From the NCBI GenBank assembly GCA_027083135.1, contig JALWQH010000043.1, forward strand, positions 1 through 64,000: DNA of 64,000 nucleotides. Direction: 5' to 3'. Made by a program: the position numbers and the translations under genes. Position 1 is the stretch's first letter, and every line of letters begins with the position of its first letter. The DNA is from Desulfurococcales archaeon (lineage in GTDB: Archaea > Thermoproteota > Thermoprotei_A > Sulfolobales > WAQK01). Shown here in pieces: positions 55,182 through 63,580 of this stretch. Below the pieces are notes generated by a model. It saw only the letters and a program-made list of their open reading frames with translations. It was not told the DNA's origin and did not search any database.

Positions 55182-55275
55182 GTGTGGAGACACTTCATAC
55201 CACTCTTATTTTCCATGCATTCATCAGTATTATTTTAATATAGCACCTATACGTATGCCTATAGGGGTTGGTTTT
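55182..55275. promoter_or_regulatory. Divergent promoter region between serine hydrolase/anmK and SIS/nagA
   Basis: A 94-base AT-rich spacer. ATTATTTTAATATA at about 55227-55240 is a TATA candidate for the SIS gene, giving a transcript start near 55262 and supporting ATG 55276. A short inverted repeat, CCTATA (55246-55251) and TATAGG (55260-55265) with an eight-base spacer, sits where transcription should begin and could be an operator. Its arms are short, so chance is possible. Confidence 0.4.
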
Positions 55276-56028
55276 ATGGATGAAGAGCCAAGCAGCATAG
55301 TGTCCAGATACCTGGAGCTTGTGGAAAGCATTCTCGAACGCATAGCCTTGGAGGAGGAGGCCTCCATCGAGGAGGCGTCAGGCATACTGGTGGACGCTTA
55401 TATTAATAACGGGGTGCTGCACGTGGTGGGAGCAGGGCACTCGGCAATCATAGGTGAGGAAATGTTCTATAGGGCGGGAGGCTTAGCCTTCATAAACCCC
55501 CTAATAGACTCAGACATCTCCGTCCATAGGAGTGCTAGCAGGGCCTCAGCCCTAGAGAAGCTGCAAGGATATGCTGAAACCCTCCTACACTCACAGGGCT
55601 TGGAGAAAAACGATGCAGTGCTAGTGGTGTCAACCTCTGGTGTAAACGTCTTCCCAGTGGAGGCAGCAGTCTATGCTAAGAATACTGGATGCAGGGTGAT
55701 AGCCGTGACTTCCAGGGATTATTCAGCCAGCCTTAAGCCCAGAAACCCTTATGGGAAAAGGCTCTACGAGGTCGCGGATGTAACGGTTGATAACAAGGTT
55801 CCCCCAGGCGACGCATCCCTAGATATTAGGGGGGTGCCTGTCAGAGTAGCCCCCGTATCAACCATAGCTAACTCATTCATAGTTCACAGCATATCAGCCC
55901 TCACAGCCATGAAGCTTGCTGAAAGAGGAGAGAAACCACCCGTCTGGATGAGCATACATCTACCTGGCGGAAGGGAGCATAACGCAGGCCTAATAGAAAA
56001 ATATCGTCCACGCATAAGGTTGTTCTAA
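55276..56028 (+). CDS. SIS-domain sugar-phosphate protein (UPF0309/COG4821-like)
   Basis: A 250-residue sugar isomerase-domain protein. Features: N-terminal helix VSRYLELVESILERIALEE, GAGHSAIIGEEMFYRAGG as the phosphosugar loop, VVSTSGVNVFPVEAA as the second SIS motif, and the ending LPGGREHNAGLIEKY. It is not a clear MurQ: the MurQ GTSGR motif is absent. Yet it occupies the place between anmK and nagA where MurQ would be needed to remove lactate from MurNAc-6-phosphate. ATG 55276 is chosen over earlier in-frame codons on promoter evidence. It probably forms an operon with nagA. Confidence 0.75.
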   Translation: MDEEPSSIVSRYLELVESILERIALEEEASIEEASGILVDAYINNGVLHVVGAGHSAIIGEEMFYRAGGLAFINPLIDSDISVHRSASRASALEKLQGYAETLLHSQGLEKNDAVLVVSTSGVNVFPVEAAVYAKNTGCRVIAVTSRDYSASLKPRNPYGKRLYEVADVTVDNKVPPGDASLDIRGVPVRVAPVSTIANSFIVHSISALTAMKLAERGEKPPVWMSIHLPGGREHNAGLIEKYRPRIRLF

Positions 56029-56047
56029 CCTCCCCGGGGGTTAAGCA

Positions 56048-57208
56048 TTGCCTGAGGAGATAATAATCAACGCAGCCGCCGTCTACACTCCCCTCCAAAC
56101 TATTAGGAGAGCCTCCATAGTTGTGAGAGACGGCGTGGTAACCAGCCTCAAATCCGAGTGGAGTTCGAGGATAGAGGCCTTAAACCTGAAAAACTATGTT
56201 ATCGCCCCAGGCTTCATAGACACGCATATCCATGGATGCTGCGGCCATGACACTAACTCCGCCTCCACAACCGATATCAGGAGGATGGCTGAAGAGCTCG
56301 TCAAGCATGGGGTAACAGCTTTTGCCCCAACCAGCGTCACAGCGGATCACGAAACGCTGCTCAAGATAGCTAAGAGCGTTTCAGCCTACATGGAGGAGGC
56401 TGAAGGAGAGCCTCTCGGAGCAGAGGTCATAGGCCTCCACATGGAGGGCCCATACATAAACCCTGAGATGCGGGGGGCGCAGAATCCAGAGCATATAAGG
56501 AAGCCCAGCCTAGAAGAGTTCCAGGAATACGTTGAAGCATCAAGGGGAAAACTAGTTATAATGGACATAGCCCCCGAGATCGAGGGGGCCCTTCAGCTCA
56601 TCTCATATGCCTCCAGCCTAGGCGTACATGTGGGCCTAGGCCATACGAATGCAACCTACGAGGAGGCTGTTAGAGGCATAGTGGCTGGAGCCTCCAGGGC
56701 CACCCATATATTCAACGCTATGAGGAGGTTCCACCACAGGGATCCAGGGATCACTGTAGCATGCCTTCAGAACCCCCACGTCTACATTGAAGTAATTGCG
56801 GATCTCATACATCTAGCCTCCCCTACACTGCGCCTCGTAGTAGATTATGCTGGAACTAGTAGAACCATGCTTATAACAGACGCGATAAGCGCTACAGGCC
56901 TACCTGACGGCACATACTCTCTCGGAGGACTAAGGGTAACAGTGAAAGAGGGGATAGCCAGGCTGGATAACGGTGTGCTTGCAGGCAGCACTCTAACTAT
57001 GGACAGGGCTGTTAGAAACGTTGTTTCTCTAGGCTATAGCCTTAGGGATGCCTTAACCATGGCTAGCCTGACACCTGCTCGTTCTCTAGGCCTAGAGGGA
57101 ATGGGGTGTCTCAGGCCTGGATGCAGGGGAGACATCGTTGTGCTCGACGAGATGCTAGGGGTACGTGGAGTCTTTGTAAGGGGAATTAACATGTATGAGG
57201 ATTACTAG
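56048..57208 (+). CDS. nagA: N-acetylglucosamine-6-phosphate deacetylase
   Basis: A 386-residue amidohydrolase that removes acetate from GlcNAc-6-phosphate. Metal and substrate motifs: PGFIDTHIHGCCGHDTN, HMEGPYINPEMRGAQ (metal Glu), GLGHTNATYEEA and THIFNAMRRFHHRDPG (His ligands), and LITDAISATG with the catalytic Asp. TTG start at 56048, 19 bases after the SIS gene. Its product, GlcN-6-phosphate, can feed UDP-GlcNAc synthesis or be deaminated, for which the GlmS-like protein at 49811 is the nearest candidate. Confidence 0.92.
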   Translation: MPEEIIINAAAVYTPLQTIRRASIVVRDGVVTSLKSEWSSRIEALNLKNYVIAPGFIDTHIHGCCGHDTNSASTTDIRRMAEELVKHGVTAFAPTSVTADHETLLKIAKSVSAYMEEAEGEPLGAEVIGLHMEGPYINPEMRGAQNPEHIRKPSLEEFQEYVEASRGKLVIMDIAPEIEGALQLISYASSLGVHVGLGHTNATYEEAVRGIVAGASRATHIFNAMRRFHHRDPGITVACLQNPHVYIEVIADLIHLASPTLRLVVDYAGTSRTMLITDAISATGLPDGTYSLGGLRVTVKEGIARLDNGVLAGSTLTMDRAVRNVVSLGYSLRDALTMASLTPARSLGLEGMGCLRPGCRGDIVVLDEMLGVRGVFVRGINMYEDY

Positions 57209-57231
57209 AGCCCTGGTAAGGGGCGGGCATT

Positions 57232-58725
57232 TTGGCGGAGAAGCAGGAAGCAGGGAAGGCCTCCTGGAAACCTCTCATACACTATGCCACTACTACTGTG
57301 ACATTCATGTCCTCCTTCCTCCTCATAGTGCCCGCCCTCTACGGGTTAGCACGTAACGGTATGTTAGACATAATATCAGCCACGCTGCTCATGTCGGGCT
57401 CCCTGATCCTGGCTGCAGGCCTTATTATAAGGGAGGCTACTAGGACAGAGGCGCATCTACGCCCTCTCCACGCAGTATATGTTACAGTGGCTACATGGCT
57501 GCTTGTCCCAATAATCATTGCTCTCCCCGTAGCCTTCGCTATACACATACCAGTGATCGATGCGTGGTTCGAGTCTGTAAGCGGCCTTACAACCACAGGC
57601 CTCTCAGTGTTTTCAGGAGGCTTTGATAAGGGGTTATACGTCCCCCATGTCTCAGAGGCCCCTCCAGAAATACTCTTGTGGAGGAGCCTATGTCAATGGG
57701 TTGGAGGGCTTGGAATAGTAGTGTTCATGATAGCTGTGTTCGCTCATCCAAGAGTAGTCATGCCCCTCTACTATGCTGAGGGAAGATTTGAGCGTCTTGA
57801 GCCGAGCCTGAGGAGAACCGTAAGGGAGCTCCTAATGCTATACATTGTTCTTACAGCAATAGCGATAGCAGCATTATATGTAGCTGGGATGGGGTTGTTC
57901 GACGCTGTTAATCATGCCTTCGCCAGCGTCGCTACGGGAGGCTTCTCAACCAGAGATCAAAGCATAGCCTACTATGGCTCAAGGATCATAGAGGCTGCAA
58001 CGCTCTTCACCATGTGGATAGGCGCTACAAACTTCCTCGACCATAAATACCTGCTTACAGGAAAGATTAGGAGGTTCTTGTCATCAGTCGAGTTCAAGAC
58101 GTTCTTCTGGATAATGATTCTAGGAACCGCTGGTATAGAATGGATGGTATGGGTAGGGGCAGCAAAGCCTTCCCAGCTCTGGGCCATGTTCTACCAGTTC
58201 TTCTCAGCCCTCACAACAACTGGTTTCCAGACAATGAATATTCACCTGTCAAACGAGGCGTTCAAGATGCTGCTAGTCATAGCCATGCTTATAGGAGGCT
58301 CAGTGTTCTCAACTGCTGGAGGAATGAAGCTCCTCAGAGTAGCCCTAGGCTTCGAGGCCTTTAAGATGCAGGTTAAGAAGATGTTCTACCCTCAGGGCTA
58401 TACTCCCCGCTACAAGCTTGACAGATACGCTGTAAGCGAGGAGATACTTGTAGGAGCGTTCCTCATAGCCTTCCTCTACATAGCTACAGCAGTGATCAGC
58501 GCCATGATCATATACTTCTATGCTCCAGGCTACAGCTTCATGGACGCATTGTTTGAAGCCTCGTCTGCTGTAGGCACCGTAGGCTTATCAGCAGGCATCA
58601 CCAGCGCCACTCTAGCCGACCCAGCTAAGATCGTATTAATAGCAGACATGCTTCTAGGCAGGCTTGAAATACTCCCATACATACTCGTCCTATACAGTAT
58701 TGCTAAAAGACTTACAGGAATATAG
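57232..58725 (+). CDS. trkH: TrkH/KtrB-type potassium uptake protein
   Basis: A 497-residue membrane protein with about ten hydrophobic helices in four pore repeats. The four selectivity-filter segments can be picked out: SGLTTTGLSVF, FASVATGGFSTRD, SALTTTGFQTMN and SSAVGTVGLSAGI. It conducts K+ (or Na+) and needs a cytoplasmic RCK subunit such as TrkA, which is not in this window. TTG start at 57232, 23 bases after nagA. A link with the sugar genes is not evident. Confidence 0.9.
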   Translation: MAEKQEAGKASWKPLIHYATTTVTFMSSFLLIVPALYGLARNGMLDIISATLLMSGSLILAAGLIIREATRTEAHLRPLHAVYVTVATWLLVPIIIALPVAFAIHIPVIDAWFESVSGLTTTGLSVFSGGFDKGLYVPHVSEAPPEILLWRSLCQWVGGLGIVVFMIAVFAHPRVVMPLYYAEGRFERLEPSLRRTVRELLMLYIVLTAIAIAALYVAGMGLFDAVNHAFASVATGGFSTRDQSIAYYGSRIIEAATLFTMWIGATNFLDHKYLLTGKIRRFLSSVEFKTFFWIMILGTAGIEWMVWVGAAKPSQLWAMFYQFFSALTTTGFQTMNIHLSNEAFKMLLVIAMLIGGSVFSTAGGMKLLRVALGFEAFKMQVKKMFYPQGYTPRYKLDRYAVSEEILVGAFLIAFLYIATAVISAMIIYFYAPGYSFMDALFEASSAVGTVGLSAGITSATLADPAKIVLIADMLLGRLEILPYILVLYSIAKRLTGI

Positions 58726-58790
58726 GAGGCATGATAACTCCTACCTTACAAATTTAACGGCTCTCTCACTATATGATGAGGGGGTAGGCC

Positions 58791-59075
58791 ATGATGGAGG
58801 CTGTGCGGGCGCATATAAGGATCTATGGTAGAGTTCAAGGAGTATTCTTCAGGGCTAATATGAGGGAGCAGGCTAGAATACTTGGGCTTACAGGCTGGGT
58901 TAGAAATCTTCCCGATGGAAGCGTTGAAGCCGTGATCGAGGGGCCGCGGAGCAAGGTTTTAGAGCTGGTTAAATGGGCTTACAGGGGGCCCAGGCTAGCC
59001 AGGGTTGAGAAGGTGGATGTCGAGTGGGAGCAAGCTACAGGCGAGTATAATGACTTCTACATACTATACCATTAA
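58791..59075 (+). CDS. acyP: Acylphosphatase
   Basis: A 94-residue acylphosphatase that hydrolyses acyl phosphates. The catalytic arginine is in [18 protein letters not shown] and the asparagine in [17 protein letters not shown], both required. ATG 58791 or ATG 58794. It is small, cytoplasmic and convergent with the DUF354 gene, whose stop overlaps its own by four bases. Confidence 0.95.
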   Translation: MMEAVRAHIRIYGRVQGVFFRANMREQARILGLTGWVRNLPDGSVEAVIEGPRSKVLELVKWAYRGPRLARVEKVDVEWEQATGEYNDFYILYH

Positions 59076-60127
59076 CCTCCCTTCAGGATCCTTAAAGACT
59101 CCTCAATGACGATGCCGCCTGGATCCTCAAGTGTCTCCAGCAGGCTGGATGTATCCACTCTAACCTCCCTCCTATAGAAGTCCTCGACCATGGCTTCAGC
59201 CTCCTTGAGGCTGCGCGCCCTGTAGATTGGGAACCCCATGCTGCTCAGCTTCTCGTTGAGCGGTAATAGGCCTTGAAACAAGGTTATTCCCGGAACCCCT
59301 AGGAGCGCTGCCTCAACAGCCATGGTATTACCCCCTGTTACAACGGCTGAGGCATAATAGACTAGGCTTGCACCGTCAACAGGTTTCTCCAGAACCCTGA
59401 GGCCAGCGTCGGCAGCCCGTGTAGCCTGGTCATGATACCTGGGGAGAAATATTGTGGGGTATCCTTTGGACGCAAGCCTGGATGCAAGGAGCACTAGATC
59501 GATTCTCCACTCATAGTATGAGGCCTTGCTCTCCTCCGCTCTGACCACGATGTAGCCTGGATCTACTCCTAGCTCTTCAAGCACGCCTGGATCAGGCTTA
59601 AACCCCTTTATCCAGAGGAGCTGGTCAACGCCGTGGAAGAGCCTCACCCTCGTCCACTCCCTCAAAACATATCTCTCCATGAGGCCGTGGGGAAGGAGGT
59701 CCGAGTATATGAGCACCTCTGCTAGGGGGATGGAAAGCCTGCTGGCGGGAATAGAGTGGGGGGAATCGCTTAAAGCTATGTAAGGTATCCTGAGCCCGAA
59801 GGCCACTCTTGCTGCAGGCGGGTCAGGATAAGCTATGAGCACGCCGGGCTTCGTGGCAGAGGCCCATGCAAGCAGCCCCTTCATCCTCTCAATATCGGCT
59901 TCAAGCTTCCCCCTCAGGCTTCCTCCCCCATGCCTACCTATGATTACAGGCTCGTAGCCCTGCCTCTTAATAGCATCCACAGTGTAGTCATAGTCCCTGC
60001 ATGTGATTACAGCATCTATGCCTGCCTCCCTAAGCTTATCGGCAAGCTTTGCTGCGAGCAGCCCCTGCTTAGGTGTTTGGGCATCTATCCATGCAAGCCC
60101 TCCTATCTTAACCACTCCCGGAAACAC
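59072..60127 (-). CDS. DUF354-family protein (GT-B glycosyltransferase-like fold)
   Basis: A 351-residue archaeal DUF354 protein. The two halves fit a GT-B fold of the MurG/UDP-GlcNAc epimerase kind: [26 protein letters not shown]-like start (in parts), [26 protein letters not shown], then in the second half [21 protein letters not shown], which resembles a nucleotide-sugar-binding GG-E loop. No substrate is known. Start GTG 60127; GTG 60115 is possible. Confidence 0.75.
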   Translation of the reverse strand: MFPGVVKIGGLAWIDAQTPKQGLLAAKLADKLREAGIDAVITCRDYDYTVDAIKRQGYEPVIIGRHGGGSLRGKLEADIERMKGLLAWASATKPGVLIAYPDPPAARVAFGLRIPYIALSDSPHSIPASRLSIPLAEVLIYSDLLPHGLMERYVLREWTRVRLFHGVDQLLWIKGFKPDPGVLEELGVDPGYIVVRAEESKASYYEWRIDLVLLASRLASKGYPTIFLPRYHDQATRAADAGLRVLEKPVDGASLVYYASAVVTGGNTMAVEAALLGVPGITLFQGLLPLNEKLSSMGFPIYRARSLKEAEAMVEDFYRREVRVDTSSLLETLEDPGGIVIEESLRILKGG

Positions 60128-60169
60128 TTAATCGCCCAGCACCAGTATTAAATTATGGTGTGATGGGGG

Positions 60170-60499
60170 GTGGAGGCCTGCGAATGGCTGGTAAGAGAGG
60201 ATCACGAGGGGGTAACCCTATACAAGCATCCCACAGCTCCTCTCTGGGTGAAGGTGGATAGGGAGAACGGCATTGTAACCCTGGAGTATGATGACGGGAT
60301 TGAAGACTATATTCAAGAACTCCTAGACTCAGAGGACAGTGAGGAGGATGCTAGGGATATTCTCGACGAGATGATCGACGATATGGTTAGATGCGCGGTT
60401 AAGCTGTCACAGGAGCACGGCATGCTTGCCGAAGGCTTGGAGAGAGCCAGGTATGATATCCTGGCATTATTCGACGACCTGGCTGAGGAGCAGGTATGA
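60170..60499 (+). CDS. Uncharacterised acidic protein
   Basis: A 109-residue protein I do not recognise. A short beta-type N-terminal half (EGVTLYKHPTAPLWVKVDRENG, in parts) is followed by a strongly acidic helical region (LLDSEDSEEDARDILDEMIDDM) and another helix ending DILALFDDLAEEQV. No catalytic motif and no membrane segment. GTG start at 60170 after GGGGGG. It may be an adaptor or nucleic-acid mimic, but this is a guess. Confidence 0.55.
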   Translation: MEACEWLVREDHEGVTLYKHPTAPLWVKVDRENGIVTLEYDDGIEDYIQELLDSEDSEEDARDILDEMIDDMVRCAVKLSQEHGMLAEGLERARYDILALFDDLAEEQV

Positions 60500-60553
60500 C
60501 TTCATGCTCATGCTATTAATGATCTATGCTTGAAAACATCTCTGCCAGTGTTT

Positions 60554-60733
60554 TTAGAGGAGGCCTACACTATATGCAATCCTTATGAGGAGGATTATGA
60601 GAAGGATGCTTGCACCTAGGGCTGCAATTATTCTGAGAAGGGTTCTCCACCCTTTCCACCCAAATATACCATAGATCACCGTTGCTATTCCCACACCGTA
60701 GAAGAGCCACAGTGCCTCTTCACCTAGATCCAA
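60554..60733 (-). CDS. Small two-helix membrane protein
   Basis: A 59-residue reading frame in the otherwise empty 60500-60833 gap. It begins MDLGEEALWLFYGVGIATV (TTG 60733) and has two hydrophobic spans at about residues 8-25 and 32-52 (LLRIIAALGASILLIILLI), separated by a loop with GWKGWR. GGTGA lies six bases before the TTG, and CTATATAC further upstream may be a TATA box. The pattern of a positively charged loop between helices is what a real small membrane protein would show. The function is unknown. Confidence 0.5.
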   Translation of the reverse strand: MDLGEEALWLFYGVGIATVIYGIFGWKGWRTLLRIIAALGASILLIILLIRIAYSVGLL

Positions 60734-60833
60734 GGCTATTCACCACGAGTATATAGCGTGCCTCTGCATCCATATTAGGCTGGCTCATCATTTAAAATAC
60801 GCGGATACGTATTCTGCGGTGAGCGTGCACCTC

Positions 60834-62198
60834 ATGGGGAGGCTGTTCGGCACCGATGGTGTTAGAGGAGTGTTGAACGTTGAGATGACGCCGCAGCTGG
60901 CGTTAAGGCTGGGCTCAGCTATAGGCACATATCTCGGCGCTGGATCCCAGGTGCTTGTGGGGAGGGATGCTAGGAGCGGCGGGGAAATGTTGGTCAGCGC
61001 TCTTGCCGCAGGGCTTATGAGCATGGGGGTTAGGGTGTGGAATGCTGGAATGCTGCCCACACCTGCCCTCCAATACGCTGTACGTGAGCTAGGATACGAT
61101 GGCGGCGTAATGGTGACTGCAAGCCATAATCCTCCAGAGTATAATGGCATCAAGGTGATAGCGGCGGATGGGATAGAGGTTCCTAGAAGCGTTGAGGCTG
61201 AGATAGAAGCAATATTCTTTGAGAATAGAGTTAGACCCGTAGATTGGCGTGGCCTGGCTGGAGGAGTTAGAAGGGAGGAGAAGGCCCTGGAGAAATACGT
61301 TGATGGCATTGTAGGCATAGTGGATAAGGATAGAATCGCATCCCGCAACTACAGCGTTCTAGTCGACCCTGCCAACAGTGTAGGCGCCCTGGCAGCACCG
61401 CTCGTCCTCAGGAGACTAGGTGTGAAAACCTACACCCTTAACGGGCACATTGATCCAGGCTTCCCCGGCAGGGAGCCTGAGCCAACGACGAGCAGCCTAA
61501 TGCCCTCGGCTAGAGTAGCTGTCGCTCTAGGCGTGAACCTAGGAGTAGGCTTCGACGGAGATGCTGATAGAGCCATATTCATAGATGAGAAGGGGAGGAT
61601 ACATTGGGGGGATAGGAGCGGCACCCTGCTTGCAGCATATCTTGCGGAGAAGCACAGGGATTACCCTCGCAGAATATATACAGGGGTTTCAAGCAGCATG
61701 CTTGTCGAGGAGTACTTGAAGCCCAGGGGCATACAGGTAGTGTGGATGAAGGTTGGAAGCGTAGATATATCTAGGCGCCTAGTAGAGGAGAAAGGGCTCT
61801 GCGGCTTCGAGGAGAACGGCGGCTTCATGAACCCTGCCCACCAGCCAGTTAGAGACGGCTCAGCAACCCTCGCATTAATGCTGGAACTAATGAGCGAGGA
61901 GCATCTGCCAGCATCAGCCCTCTTCAACCAGCTGCCAAAATACTATCCGGTTAAAACCAAGATACCTATGAGCAGGGAGAAGGCCCTCGAAGCATTAGAG
62001 CGTGTAAGAGAGGCCTATAAGGGTGAGAGGATGATAACCATTGATGGAGTTAAGATAATAGGCGAGGATTACTGGGTGCTTGTGAGGCCCAGCGGCACAG
62101 AGCCTGTTCTAAGAATAATGGCTGAAGCTAAGAGCAGGGAGAAGGTGGAGAGGATCGTAGAGGAGGTTAAGAAAATAGTTCTAGGTGGGGCTCGGTGA
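60834..62198 (+). CDS. glmM: Phosphoglucosamine/phosphomannomutase
   Basis: An alpha-D-phosphohexomutase of about 454 residues. Motifs: RLFGTDGVRGV at the start, the phosphoserine loop TASHNPPEYNG, the metal loop GFDGDADRAIF, the sugar loop FEENGG and the phosphate loop RPSGTEPVLR. The start fits GlmM best, but archaeal enzymes of this type often act on several sugars. TTTAAAATA at about 60791-60799 is a good TATA box. GTG 60819 and ATG 60834 both lie near the expected transcript start; ATG 60834 gives the family start MGRLFGTDG. Confidence 0.88.
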   Translation: MGRLFGTDGVRGVLNVEMTPQLALRLGSAIGTYLGAGSQVLVGRDARSGGEMLVSALAAGLMSMGVRVWNAGMLPTPALQYAVRELGYDGGVMVTASHNPPEYNGIKVIAADGIEVPRSVEAEIEAIFFENRVRPVDWRGLAGGVRREEKALEKYVDGIVGIVDKDRIASRNYSVLVDPANSVGALAAPLVLRRLGVKTYTLNGHIDPGFPGREPEPTTSSLMPSARVAVALGVNLGVGFDGDADRAIFIDEKGRIHWGDRSGTLLAAYLAEKHRDYPRRIYTGVSSSMLVEEYLKPRGIQVVWMKVGSVDISRRLVEEKGLCGFEENGGFMNPAHQPVRDGSATLALMLELMSEEHLPASALFNQLPKYYPVKTKIPMSREKALEALERVREAYKGERMITIDGVKIIGEDYWVLVRPSGTEPVLRIMAEAKSREKVERIVEEVKKIVLGGAR

Positions 62199-62578
62199 GA
62201 TACAGGCTTCTCGACCTCCTAGCATGCCCCATGTGCAGGCATTTCCCCCTGAAGCTCATAGTATTCAAGGAGAGGATAGATGAAGGAGCCGAGCTTCCAG
62301 GCAAGCCTCCCCTCTGCGAAATATACTGCGCCTACAGGGGGAAGAAGCTGGAAGACATGGGGGAGAAGCCTCCATGCGGAGAATGCATAAAACACGATGT
62401 GGAGGAGGGGCTTCTATACTGCCCGGCTTGCGGTAGATGGTACCCGATAATGAACGGCATACCGCGCATGCTTCCAGACGACCTGAGACCTGAGGAGGAG
62501 TTCAGACGCTTCCTTGAAAAACACCTCGAAGAAATACCAGAGGATATTAGGAGAAAGATCCTCAGCGTGAAATCCTAG
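62195..62578 (+). CDS. Trm112-like zinc protein with a second cysteine cluster
   Basis: A 127-residue protein of the Trm112 group, whose members activate methyltransferases for tRNA, rRNA and release factors. The core is LLDLLACPMCRH at the start and YCPACGRWYPIMNGIPRMLPDDLR later (C11, C14, C76, C79). Between them is an insertion with four more cysteines (C41, C45, C61, C64), which could form another zinc site. GTG start overlaps the mutase stop by GTGA. Confidence 0.8.
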   Translation: MRYRLLDLLACPMCRHFPLKLIVFKERIDEGAELPGKPPLCEIYCAYRGKKLEDMGEKPPCGECIKHDVEEGLLYCPACGRWYPIMNGIPRMLPDDLRPEEEFRRFLEKHLEEIPEDIRRKILSVKS

Positions 62579-62615
62579 GATATGTTAATTAGAGCCGAAC
62601 CTACCCTGAGAGGCG

Positions 62616-63038
62616 GTGGAATCCGTGTCCTCTGTTTCAGGATTCATGGGTAACCTTGATGAATGGGTGGAGATGCAGAGAAGGGTGCTGAGAGCCCTCG
62701 AAGACATGGATGTGAAGCTTAGGGAGGGGGATAGGCTAGAACTAATAGTTGCGTCTAGAGCAGTATTCCAGCATCTGATAAGAACATTGAAGGCCTTCGA
62801 CCAGTGGCTCCAGGATCCCGTGATAACCAGCCATATGCCGCGTGAAATGCTGGTTGACGTGTGGGGAACCATGCTTCAGGCAGCCAGACTTGTATTAGAG
62901 CTTGACATAAGGCATACAAGCGGGTTCAAGGAGCATTTCGAGAAGCTTGCAAGGGAGGGTAAGCTGAGCCCCCTGGTTACATGGAGGCAGGAGAAGAAGG
63001 AGAGGGGCAAACAGGTTCTCCCGACAACCACTATCTAG
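62616..63038 (+). CDS. DUF2153 protein
   Basis: A 140-residue, mainly helical protein of the crenarchaeal DUF2153 family; function unknown. Conserved-looking parts are MGNLDEWVEMQRRVLRALEDMD and AFDQWLQDPVITSHM, with the later HTSGFKEHFEKL. GTG 62616 is listed as the start, but ATG 62646 (MGNLDEW) is just as plausible. It is convergent with the next gene, eight bases away. Confidence 0.7.
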   Translation: MESVSSVSGFMGNLDEWVEMQRRVLRALEDMDVKLREGDRLELIVASRAVFQHLIRTLKAFDQWLQDPVITSHMPREMLVDVWGTMLQAARLVLELDIRHTSGFKEHFEKLAREGKLSPLVTWRQEKKERGKQVLPTTTI

Positions 63039-63045
63039 CCTTATC

Positions 63046-63528
63046 CTAGAATCTCCTACGCCTACGCCTACCCCCTCTTCCAAGCATTGTAGCCAGCTCC
63101 ACCTCAGCGTCTATGGCTGAGATCTTAGGTCTAAGTTCTTCTACAAGTTCTCTAAGCTTCTCAGCCTCCTCCTCGGGGATCTTCTCGGATGGAAGGAACT
63201 CCTCTAGGGCGGTGCTGGTGAGCCGTAGCTTCTTGTTCCTAGGGTTGGTTTCAAGTAGACCTGTGTAGAGCAATGCTATGAGGCTGTCCCTCAGAGGCCT
63301 GCTTGAAGGAACTCCTCCTATAAGGCTGAACTCGTATCCTATGTTGAAGCCCTTCTGCTTAAGCTCATACACAAGGTATTGAAGAGCCTTCTCAGTTATC
63401 TCTCCGTATAGCCTTATGATGTGGAGAAGCCTTACCTTATCTTCATCTCTCCTTATATCGTCCAGCGTTATGGGATGTCTTGTCACTATTCTAAGCTCCT
63501 TGCCGCTTTTACCCTGCTGGCTTGACAT
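63046..63528 (-). CDS. Uncharacterised winged-helix-like protein with basic tail
   Basis: A 160-residue protein without a family name I can give. Residues about 30-120 look like a winged helix (KVRLLHIIRLYGEITEKAL, then LVYELKQKGF and LIALLYTGLLE), followed by a charged helix and a C-terminal basic tail with six arginines in a row. This suggests nucleic-acid binding. ATG 63528 with GGTGG upstream on the minus strand. It precedes no obvious target. Confidence 0.55.
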   Translation of the reverse strand: MSSQQGKSGKELRIVTRHPITLDDIRRDEDKVRLLHIIRLYGEITEKALQYLVYELKQKGFNIGYEFSLIGGVPSSRPLRDSLIALLYTGLLETNPRNKKLRLTSTALEEFLPSEKIPEEEAEKLRELVEELRPKISAIDAEVELATMLGRGGRRRRRRF

Positions 63529-63580
63529 GATACCACCTCAGAATATGAGGGGAAGCCGCTCTATTTAAAGCAAGCCTGAC

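Noticed and set aside
55276-56028. MurQ etherase
   Set aside because: SIS fold and position fit, but the MurQ GTSGR signature is absent, so I kept a general SIS call.
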